A stretch of DNA of 6,462 nucleotides from Chloroflexota bacterium (lineage in GTDB: Bacteria > Chloroflexota > Limnocylindria > Limnocylindrales > CSP1-4), in NCBI GenBank assembly GCA_021815005.1, contig JAKAHL010000120.1, forward strand, positions 1-6,462, written 5' to 3'. The notes under the pieces are model-generated. The model was not told the DNA's origin. It saw only the letters and a list, made by a program, of their open reading frames with translations, and did no database searches. Positions within the stretch are counted from its first letter, which is position 1. Every line of letters begins with the position of its first letter. The position numbers were made by a program, and so were the translations under genes. This document shows, in pieces, positions 1-5,470 of this stretch.

Positions 1-1322
1 CGCTGGCCCAGGTTCAGGCGGGGCCCACGGCGGACCAGATCGTCCAGGCGCAGGCGTCGCTCAGCAACGCCCAGCTCTCGCTCCAGCAGGCCCAGCAGAA
101 GCTGACGGCGCAACAGAGCCAGGACGCGCAGACGCTCCAGGCGGACCAGGTCGCGATCGCAAACGCCCAGGCCTCACTGGCCGCGGCATCGGCGACGCTG
201 AGCTCGGACCAGACGGCAACGCCGACGCCCGCCCCGTCCCAGCTCGCCGCCGACACCGCGGCCGTGACCTCGGCCCAGGCGGCGCTCAGCGCGGCCCAGA
301 ACAGGTACAACACGGACTCCACGGCCGCCGTGAACGCAGAGCAGTCGGACTCGACGGCGATTGCCCAGGCCCAGAACAACCTCACCGCTGCTCAGGCCAC
401 CTACAACGCCAACACGACGCCCTCCGCGACGTCCGTCCAGAGCGCCCAGCAGGCCGTCGTCGCCGCCCAGCAGAACCTCGCCAGGGCCGAGCAGTCACTC
501 GCCCAGGCGAAGACCTCGCAGTCCGACACCCTTGCATCGGCCCGCCAGACCCTCGCGTCCGCCCAGACGTCGTATGCGACCGCGACCGGTCCCCAGTCCG
601 CTGCCGTGATCGCCCGGGACAAGTCCGCGGTCTCCTCGGACCAGCAGGCGCTCAGCAACGCGCAGGTGACCGCCTCGCACACCACCCTCACCGCCCCGGC
701 GGACGGCCAGATCGTGGCCGTCAACGTCCAGCCCGGCACCATCGCGCCCACGGGCTGGGCGATCACGATGCAGACGACGGCCCTCGAGGCCACCGCGAGC
801 TTTGCCGAGACCTCCGTGGTGGGCCTCAAGGTGGGCCAGCCGGCGACGGTCACCGTCACGGCCCCCAACGCGGTGGTCCAGGGGACGGTCGCCTCGATCC
901 AGCCCGTGGGGACCAGCTCCGGGTCCAACAGCGTGGTGACTTACAGCGTCACCGTGTCGCTGCAGAACCCGCCCGCGTCGGTTCTGTCCGGTATGTCGGC
1001 CAGCGTGGCCGTCACCACGGCCCAGGCCAAGAACGTCGTGACCGTGCCTGCCATCGCCGTCGTCGGCTCGTCGGGCAACTACGAGGTCCGCACGCTCGAC
1101 AGCGCTGGCCAGCTGCAGCTGGTGCCCGTTCAGGTGGGCCTGATGAGCACGTCGCTCGCGGAGATCCAGAGCGGCATCACCACCGGCGAGACCGTTGTCA
1201 CGGGCACCGTGAGCTCGCTCACGTCCAGCTCGGCTTCGGCCGGCGGCTTCGGCCTGGGCGGCATCGGCGGCGGTGGCGGAGCGCAGTTCCGCACCGGCGG
1301 CGGCACGCGCACGGGCGGGTGA
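1..1322 (+). CDS. Membrane-fusion (HlyD/MacA-like) efflux adaptor, 5' end missing
   Basis: The reading frame is already open at the window edge (first full codon at base 3) and ends at TGA 1320-1322, giving 439 visible residues; the true start, signal/anchor segment and first half-lipoyl strand lie upstream. Visible residues 1-226 are Ala/Gln/Ser-rich, almost continuous helix of coiled-coil type, broken by Pro/Gly/Thr linkers near 7-9, 71-79, 138-141 and 195-198. Residues 229-249 (LTAPADGQIVAVNVQPGTIAP) are the typical second half-lipoyl motif. Beta-barrel and membrane-proximal strands follow (VGQPATVTV, VTVPAIAVV, ITTGETVVTG). A 26-residue Gly-rich tail (414-439) ends the protein. By family knowledge it is an extracytoplasmic adaptor for an ABC (MacAB-like) or similar exporter. 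The permease 112 bases downstream on the same strand is its likely partner. The substrate cannot be told. The ATG at base 264 is internal, because coding character continues unbroken upstream. Confidence 0.9.
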   Translation, partial: LAQVQAGPTADQIVQAQASLSNAQLSLQQAQQKLTAQQSQDAQTLQADQVAIANAQASLAAASATLSSDQTATPTPAPSQLAADTAAVTSAQAALSAAQNRYNTDSTAAVNAEQSDSTAIAQAQNNLTAAQATYNANTTPSATSVQSAQQAVVAAQQNLARAEQSLAQAKTSQSDTLASARQTLASAQTSYATATGPQSAAVIARDKSAVSSDQQALSNAQVTASHTTLTAPADGQIVAVNVQPGTIAPTGWAITMQTTALEATASFAETSVVGLKVGQPATVTVTAPNAVVQGTVASIQPVGTSSGSNSVVTYSVTVSLQNPPASVLSGMSASVAVTTAQAKNVVTVPAIAVVGSSGNYEVRTLDSAGQLQLVPVQVGLMSTSLAEIQSGITTGETVVTGTVSSLTSSSASAGGFGLGGIGGGGGAQFRTGGGTRTGG

Positions 1323-1392
1323 GGCGTCCAGCCGTGACCTGCCCGACGACCACCCGCGAACCCGGATCGCACACCATGCATCACGCATCGAC

Positions 1393-1412
1393 GGCGGGTC
1401 GTCCGACCCGCC
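1393..1412 (+). other. Perfect inverted repeat (hairpin) in the adaptor-permease gap
   Basis: GGCGGGTC (1393-1400) and GACCCGCC (1405-1412) are perfect complements around a 4-base loop, GTCC. The stem ends 9 bases before the Shine-Dalgarno sequence of the permease gene. No T-run follows, so it is not a standard intrinsic terminator. It could be an RNA element that tunes downstream translation or mRNA stability, or an operator. The rest of the 112-base gap (1323-1434) shows no gene or promoter that I can support. Confidence 0.5.
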
Positions 1413-1421
1413 AGGCCGGCC

Positions 1422-1427
1422 GGAGGG
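1422..1427 (+). promoter_or_regulatory. Ribosome binding site of the permease gene
   Basis: GGAGGG lies 7 bases before ATG 1435. This good spacing decides the start: the same frame is open upstream to a GTG at 1273, but that start would lie inside the adaptor gene and would add 54 residues of low-complexity sequence with no family counterpart. Confidence 0.8.
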
Positions 1428-1434
1428 CCGCCGC

Positions 1435-2646
1435 ATGAGGATCGGCGACCTCCTCCGCCTCGCCGTCTCCCGGCTCGGCACCGGCAAGCTCCGCACCGCG
1501 CTCACCATGCTCGGCGTCATCATCGGCGTCGCCTCGGTCGTGGCCCTGGTGTCCGTGGGCCAGGGGGCGACCTCGGGGATCAACAGCCGGCTGCAGGGCC
1601 TCGGCACCAACCTGCTCTCGGTCACGCCGGGCGCCACGACGACGGGCGCCACGCGCGGTGCGTTCGGCTCCGCCACCACGCTGACCACCGAGGACGCCAC
1701 GGCGCTGACCTCGCTGGCGCACGTCGCCGGCGTGGCCCCCGAGCTCTCGAGCTCGCACCTCATCGCGGTCGGCAGCCTGAACGAGACCACCACCGTCATC
1801 GGGACCTCCCAGGACTACCCGCTCGTCTTCGCCTACGACATGTGGCGGGGTTCGTTCCTCACGCCGGCGAGCGTTGACCACGCCCTCCGCGTCGCGGTCC
1901 TGGGCAACACGACCGCAACCAACCTGGGCCTCGGCGCGTCGTCGGTGGGCAGCACGATCTACATCAGCGGGCTGCCGTTCCAGGTGGTCGGCATCATGCA
2001 GCCCAAGGGCGGGCAGGGGTTCGCGAACCCTGACGACGAGGTGCTCATCCCGGTCACCACGGCTCGCCAGCTGTTCACCTCCACCGACTCCGTCCGCACG
2101 ATCGGCGTCAGCGTGTCCACGGCGGCCGACATGACCGTCGTGACCGCCGAGATCACGAATCTCCTCGACCAGCGGCACGGCATCACCGCCACCGGCACCG
2201 CGGACTTCACCGTCACGAGCCAGACCCAGCTCCTCTCGACCGTCAGCTCGGTGACCACGCTGCTCACGGTGCTGCTGGCGGGCATCGCCTCGATCTCGCT
2301 CCTCGTGGGCGGCATCGGCATCATGAACATCATGCTGGTCTCGGTCCGCGAGCGGATCCGCGAGATCGGCATCCGCAAGGCCATCGGCGCCAAGAGCCGG
2401 GACATCCTGCTCCAGTTCCTGTTCGAGGCGCTGCTGCTCTCGATCGCCGGCGGCTTCATCGGGATCCTGGTCGGCGTGGCCATCTCGGCCCTGATCGCCA
2501 TCCTGGCCGGCTGGGCCTTCACGTTCAGCGTGGTGACCATCGCCGCGGCCGTCGTCTTCTCCCTCATCGTGGGCGTCATCTTCGGGGTCTGGCCGGCCAT
2601 GCAGGCCGCGCGCCTCGACCCGGTGGTCGCCCTCCGCTACGAGTAG
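1435..2646 (+). CDS. ABC transporter permease, MacB/FtsX type
   Basis: A 403-residue protein with the four-helix plan of MacB-type permeases. An N-terminal amphipathic stretch ([20 protein letters not shown]) is followed by TM1 at about 22-42 ([20 protein letters not shown]). A large extracytoplasmic domain covers about 43-270, then TM2 at about 275-302 ([16 protein letters not shown]), TM3 at about 333-358 and TM4 at about 364-386. After TM2, [16 protein letters not shown] (304-319) is the conserved cytoplasmic segment that contacts the ATPase. The C-terminus [18 protein letters not shown] (386-403) is the classic family ending. In MacAB-type machines this subunit couples ATP hydrolysis to export or mechanotransmission across the envelope, with the adaptor outside. 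Full-length MacB carries a fused N-terminal ATPase; this protein has none, and its length fits the stand-alone permease type. No ATPase gene is seen in the window, so the complex must take one from upstream or elsewhere. Substrate unknown. Confidence 0.93.
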   Translation: MRIGDLLRLAVSRLGTGKLRTALTMLGVIIGVASVVALVSVGQGATSGINSRLQGLGTNLLSVTPGATTTGATRGAFGSATTLTTEDATALTSLAHVAGVAPELSSSHLIAVGSLNETTTVIGTSQDYPLVFAYDMWRGSFLTPASVDHALRVAVLGNTTATNLGLGASSVGSTIYISGLPFQVVGIMQPKGGQGFANPDDEVLIPVTTARQLFTSTDSVRTIGVSVSTAADMTVVTAEITNLLDQRHGITATGTADFTVTSQTQLLSTVSSVTTLLTVLLAGIASISLLVGGIGIMNIMLVSVRERIREIGIRKAIGAKSRDILLQFLFEALLLSIAGGFIGILVGVAISALIAILAGWAFTFSVVTIAAAVVFSLIVGVIFGVWPAMQAARLDPVVALRYE

Positions 2647-2701
2647 CGCGGGGCACGCTGCCCGTCACCGTCCCTCCGAGGCCCCGGCGTCGGCGACTCC
2701 G

Positions 2702-2740
2702 TCCCGGCCCCGGGGCGCCGGACTCCCGGCCCCGGGGCGC
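2702..2740 (+). repeat. Tandem 17-base direct repeat with embedded palindromes
   Basis: TCCCGGCCCCGGGGCGC occurs at 2702-2718 and again at 2724-2740, a 22-base period. Each copy contains the perfect palindrome GCCCCGGGGC. A small hairpin follows at 2747-2760 (CCGCC, loop GTTC, GGCGG). A shorter repeat, GGCGGCCTCG, occurs at 2756-2765 and 2775-2784, just before the -35 box. None of these is followed by a T-run. They lie between the permease stop and the trp promoter and could be a transcript-end structure, a protein-binding site, or simple GC-rich drift. Confidence 0.55.
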
Positions 2741-2785
2741 GGACCCCCGCCGTTCGGCGGCCTCGACACGCTCGGGCGGCCTCGC

Positions 2786-2814
2786 TTGACGCCCCGCCGC
2801 CCGGGGCGGATACT
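2786..2814 (+). promoter_or_regulatory. Sigma-70-type promoter for the trp leader and operon
   Basis: A -35 box TTGACG (2786-2791, 5 of 6 to TTGACA) and a -10 box GATACT (2809-2814, 4 of 6 to TATAAT) are separated by exactly 17 bases. A transcript start near 2820-2823 is inferred, about 15 bases before the first arm of the T-box Stem I. The position just upstream of a riboswitch leader is what is expected of the operon promoter. Confidence 0.7.
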
Positions 2815-2919
2815 GCCGCCCGACAACTGAACACAGGGCATCGATCGGGACGAGTACCCGTTGTGCGCCACTCCAGAGACCCGGCGGCCGGTGCGAGCCG
2901 GGGTGGCAACGGCGGCGAA

Positions 2920-2922
2920 TGG
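2920..2922 (+). promoter_or_regulatory. Specifier codon UGG (Trp) of the T-box
   Basis: In the folded Stem I, the internal loop opposite AGTA (2853-2856) holds CGGCGAATGGA. The triplet TGG at 2920-2922 is followed by a single purine, A2923, and then by the helix CCCG (2924-2927). This is the usual geometry of the specifier. UGG pairs with the CCA anticodon of tRNA-Trp and agrees with the trp genes downstream. Other registers (GAA, ATG, GGA) fit the geometry and the context less well. Confidence 0.85.
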
Positions 2923-3102
2923 ACCCGGGAGCCCCCGGACCGAACGCGGGGCGGCGAAGATGGCGCAGACGATGCGCCAGGACGCTGCGGACGACCAGTA
3001 GGCTCCGGCGCAGAGCGCCAGCGATACAGGGCAGCGCCGATCGACCGGCCGCGGACCGCCGCGGGTCGGCTCCGTCGGTCCGAGAGCGGCACACGCCGAA
3101 CA

Positions 3103-3141
3103 CGGGTGGCACCGCGGAAGGAGCAACGACCTTTCGTCCCG
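3103..3141 (+). promoter_or_regulatory. T-box antiterminator
   Basis: Helix A1 is CGGG 3103-3106 with CCCG 3138-3141. The 7-base bulge is TGGCACC at 3107-3113. Helix A2 is GCG 3114-3116 with CGT 3135-3137. This is the canonical antiterminator layout. The bulge bases UGGC (3107-3110) can pair with the GCCA 3' end of uncharged tRNA-Trp: C3110 matches the G73 discriminator base usual for bacterial tRNA-Trp. Confidence 0.85.
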
Positions 3142-3161
3142 ACAGGACGAATCAGGTCGTT
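3125..3161 (+). terminator. Leader attenuator hairpin competing with the antiterminator
   Basis: The outer arms AACGACCT (3125-3132) and AGGTCGTT (3154-3161), and inner arms TTCGTCC (3133-3139) and GGACGAA (3145-3151), make a 15-base-pair stem with a 2-base bulge (TC 3152-3153) and the loop CGACA. It uses bases 3135-3139, which the antiterminator also needs, so the two folds exclude each other. The tail after the stem (TCCGATTCT) is only moderately T-rich. Termination is the likely mode, but this is a weaker terminator than in Firmicute T-boxes. Confidence 0.75.
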
Positions 3162-3171
3162 TCCGATTCTC

Positions 3172-3176
3172 AAGGA
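3172..3176 (+). promoter_or_regulatory. Ribosome binding site of trpE
   Basis: AAGGA lies 9 bases before ATG 3186 and 10 bases after the attenuator hairpin, so the hairpin does not itself cover it. CCTT at 3130-3133 could pair with AAGG 3172-3175, but only over 4 bases. This site supports ATG 3186 as the trpE start. Confidence 0.7.
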
Positions 3177-3185
3177 CCCGACGCC

Positions 3186-4802
3186 ATGACCGACCCGCTG
3201 AGCCTGGCCGAGACCAAGCGCCTCGCCGGCACCGCCGACACGATCCTCCTGCGCGCCACGCGCACGGCGGACCTCGAGACGCCCATCGGCGCCTTCCTGC
3301 GGCTCGACGACGGCGTGACGCCGGCGTACCTGCTGGAGTCCGTGGAGGGAGGGGAGCGGCTCGGCCGGTACAGCTTCCTCGGCGTGGGCCCGCGCCGGCT
3401 GCTCGAGGTCCGCGACGGCGAGGCGCGAACCACCACGCGCGAGGTCGGCGTCACCGAGTACGCCCCCGATCTCCCCGTCACCACGACCGCGACCGCGGAC
3501 CCGCTCGCCGCGCTGCGCGCGTTCGTCCCGCGGCGCCGCGTGGTGCCGCTCGACGGCATGCCACGGTTCACCGGCGGTGCCGTGGGCGCCCTGTCCTACG
3601 ACGCCATCTCGACGTTCGAGCCCAGCGTCCCGCGCCCTGACCGCGACCCGGTCGGCACGCCCCTCGCGAGCTACATCGAGACGGACCTCGTCATCGTCTT
3701 CGACCACCTCACGCACCAGCTCTCAGCCATCGCCTCGCTGCACGCCGAGCCGGCAGACCTCGAGGGCCGCTACCGCATCGCCGAGCGCGCCGTGTTCGAG
3801 GCGCTGGAGCGGACCGCCCGCCCGTCGGCCGCCGAGCTGGCCGCGCCGGCGGTCCGCGACGCCGGGGCGACGGACGGCGCGCCCAGCCTCGGCCAGGTGG
3901 AGACGAGCCTGGGGCGCGACCAGTACATGCGCGCCGTCGAGCGGGCGAAGGACGCGATTGCCGCGGGCGAGGCGATCCAGGTGGTGCTCGCGCGCCGCCA
4001 GAGCCTCGAGCTCCCCGTCGGCCCCGACGGCCGGCGGCTCGACGGCATCGGCCTGTACCGCGCCCTCCGCCGCGTGAACCCCTCGCCGTACCTGTTCTTC
4101 ACCCGCGCGCCGGGTTTCGAGGTCGTGGGCGCCAGCCCGGAGCTCCTGGTCCAGGTCGTGGGCGACCGGATGAGCACGCACCCGATCGCGGGCACGCGAC
4201 CGCGCGGCGCCACCCCGGCCGACGACGACCGCCTCGCCGACGAGTTGCGCCGCGACCCCAAGGAGCGGGCGGAGCACGTGATGCTCGTGGACCTCGGGCG
4301 CAACGACCTCGGGCGGGTGGCCCGGCCCGGCACCGTCACCACCAGCCAGTACATGGAGGTGGAGCGCTACAGCCACGTGCTCCACCTGGTCAGCCACGTG
4401 GAGGCGCGCCTGCGGCCGGAGCTCGACGCGCTGGACGCGCTGCGCTCCGTGTTCCCGGCCGGGACCCTGTCCGGCGCGCCCAAGATCCGCGCCATGCAGC
4501 TCATCGCCGCCGCGGAGGGGGAGCGTCGCGGGCTGTACGGCGGCGCCGTGGGCTACCTGGGCTACGACGGCAACCTCGACACCGCGATCACCATCCGGAG
4601 CGCCGTGCTCCGGAACGGCATTGCCCACGTCCACACCGGAGCGGGGATCGTCGCCAAGAGCAACCCCGAGAGCGAGTTCATGGAGACCGAGCACAAGGCC
4701 GCGGCGCTGCGCCGAGCGATCGAGCTGGCCGTGGAGCCCGCGGTGCCGCGCCGCCCCGCCGACGCGGGGACCGCCGCGGCCCGAGGGGGCGCCGCCTCGT
4801 GA
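3186..4802 (+). CDS. trpE: Anthranilate synthase component I
   Basis: A 538-residue protein that makes anthranilate from chorismate, using ammonia supplied by TrpG; cytoplasmic, first step of tryptophan synthesis. The N-terminal domain has the LLES motif (49-52) of the tryptophan feedback site, followed by a conserved ERLGRYSFLG stretch (57-66). The C-terminal chorismate-binding domain shows PIAGTRPRG (333-341), EHVMLVDLGRNDLG (363-376, with the catalytic-type His364), FPAGTLSGAPK (423-433), GAVGYLGYDGNLDTAITIR (453-471) and GAGIVAKSNPESEF (485-498). Ala335 in PIAGT, where PabB usually has Lys, favours TrpE over aminodeoxychorismate synthase, and so does the Trp-specific leader. The last 25 or so residues are an Ala/Pro/Arg-rich tail with no motif. 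ATG 3186 is chosen for its ribosome binding site and because the in-frame ATG at 2919 falls inside the riboswitch. The gene overlaps trpG by 4 bases (GTGA), which suggests translational coupling. Confidence 0.97.
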   Translation: MTDPLSLAETKRLAGTADTILLRATRTADLETPIGAFLRLDDGVTPAYLLESVEGGERLGRYSFLGVGPRRLLEVRDGEARTTTREVGVTEYAPDLPVTTTATADPLAALRAFVPRRRVVPLDGMPRFTGGAVGALSYDAISTFEPSVPRPDRDPVGTPLASYIETDLVIVFDHLTHQLSAIASLHAEPADLEGRYRIAERAVFEALERTARPSAAELAAPAVRDAGATDGAPSLGQVETSLGRDQYMRAVERAKDAIAAGEAIQVVLARRQSLELPVGPDGRRLDGIGLYRALRRVNPSPYLFFTRAPGFEVVGASPELLVQVVGDRMSTHPIAGTRPRGATPADDDRLADELRRDPKERAEHVMLVDLGRNDLGRVARPGTVTTSQYMEVERYSHVLHLVSHVEARLRPELDALDALRSVFPAGTLSGAPKIRAMQLIAAAEGERRGLYGGAVGYLGYDGNLDTAITIRSAVLRNGIAHVHTGAGIVAKSNPESEFMETEHKAAALRRAIELAVEPAVPRRPADAGTAAARGGAAS

Positions 4803-5470
4803 TCCTCATGATCGACAACTACGACTCGTTCACCTTCAACCTGGTGCAGGCGCTCCAGGCGGCGGGCGCGGACGTGCGCGTGGTCCGCAACGACGCGGTC
4901 ACCGTCGCCGACCTCCAGGCGATGGCCGATGACCCGGGCTCGGGACTGCACGGCATTATCGTGTCGCCCGGCCCCGGCAACCCCGACGGGGCGGGCGTGT
5001 CCATGGGCGCGATCAGGGTTGCCGCCGAGCGGCGGATTCCGCTCCTCGGCGTGTGCCTCGGCATGCAGGCGATGGGCCAGGCGTTCGGCGCGAGCATCGT
5101 CCGCGCCCCCACGCTGGTCCACGGCGAGGCATCCGCGGTCGCCCACGACGGCTTGGGCCTGCTCGCCGGCATGCCCGATGGCTTTCCGGCCGCCCGGTAT
5201 CACTCGCTGTGCGTGGACGCGGCCACGCTGCCCGCTGAGTTCGTCGTGACCGCGACCAGCCCGGAGGATGGCGTGGTCATGGGCATCCGCCACCGCACGT
5301 TGCCCCTCGAGGGCGTCCAGTTCCATCCCGAATCCGTGCTCACCCCGGACGGCCCGCACCTGCTGGCGAACTTCCTCCGGCTCGCCGGGGAGGGCGAGGC
5401 CGCGCGCCTCGACGCCGCGGCCGGCTCGTTCGCCACCCGTGGCATGGACGTCCCGGAGGCCACCCGATGA
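4799..5470 (+). CDS. trpG: Anthranilate synthase component II, glutamine amidotransferase
   Basis: A 223-residue class I glutamine amidotransferase that hydrolyses glutamine and channels ammonia to TrpE; cytoplasmic. The N-terminus MILMIDNYDSFTFNL is the family signature. SPGPGNPDGAG (56-66) forms the oxyanion-side loop. GVCLGMQAMGQAFG (84-97) carries the nucleophile Cys86. HGEAS and RYHSL follow, then GVQFHPESVL (172-181) with the triad residues His176 and Glu178. The GTG start at 4799 is preferred because it gives the full conserved MIL-MIDNYD start, overlaps the trpE stop as GTGA, and has GAGGGGG (4783-4789) 9 bases upstream. An ATG at 4808 would lose three conserved residues. The last 25 or so residues extend past the core fold and are not conserved by eye. 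A dual role as PabA for folate synthesis is possible, as known for some TrpG proteins. Its stop overlaps trpD. Confidence 0.97.
   Translation: MILMIDNYDSFTFNLVQALQAAGADVRVVRNDAVTVADLQAMADDPGSGLHGIIVSPGPGNPDGAGVSMGAIRVAAERRIPLLGVCLGMQAMGQAFGASIVRAPTLVHGEASAVAHDGLGLLAGMPDGFPAARYHSLCVDAATLPAEFVVTATSPEDGVVMGIRHRTLPLEGVQFHPESVLTPDGPHLLANFLRLAGEGEAARLDAAAGSFATRGMDVPEATR

Larger units (their letters stand above)
2836..3161 (+). promoter_or_regulatory. T-box riboswitch (tRNA-Trp sensing) in the trpE leader
   Basis: The landmarks of a class I T-box are present in order. Stem I base: GGGC 2836-2839 with GCCC 2931-2934. Next helix: CGGG 2846-2849 with CCCG 2924-2927. The specifier-loop S-turn AGTA is at 2853-2856. 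Upper helices are CCGTT 2858-2862 with AACGG 2908-2912 and GCCAC 2867-2871 with GTGGC 2903-2907. The distal AGAGA bulge is at 2875-2879, the top stem is CCCGGC 2880-2885 with GCCGGG 2897-2902, and the apical GGTGCGA at 2890-2896. A 7-base-pair hairpin (2961-2979), the conserved AGTAG (2997-3001) and a possible Stem III (3042-3068) follow. The T-box motif GGGTGGCACCGCGG is at 3104-3117 and the family-typical CCTTTCGTCCC at 3130-3140. The RNA senses the charge state of its tRNA; uncharged tRNA favours read-through into trpE. The exact folds of the middle part (2940-3100) are uncertain. Confidence 0.93.

Noticed and set aside
1273..1434. Upstream in-frame GTG that would extend the permease by 54 residues
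   Set aside because: It lies inside the adaptor coding region, has no family-like sequence, and ATG 1435 has a well-spaced GGAGGG.
495..1799. Long antisense open frame of more than 400 codons
   Set aside because: It spans the antisense of two genes with clear domains and is rich in Arg, Gly, Asp and His. Long antisense frames are expected at this GC content and codon bias.
2651..2663. Intrinsic terminator after the permease (GGGCA, loop CGC, TGCCC)
   Set aside because: The stem is only 5 base pairs and there is no T-run, so it cannot be supported as a terminator.
2821..3185. Leader-peptide attenuation (Trp codons in a short ORF) as the control mechanism
   Set aside because: I see no short ORF with tandem Trp codons and its own ribosome binding site; the T-box landmarks explain the leader fully.
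2863..3189. Open frame of about 108 codons ending at the trpE start
   Set aside because: It covers the folded T-box RNA, is rich in Arg/Gly from GC-rich sequence, and shows no motif; the overlap of its stop with the trpE ATG is coincidence.
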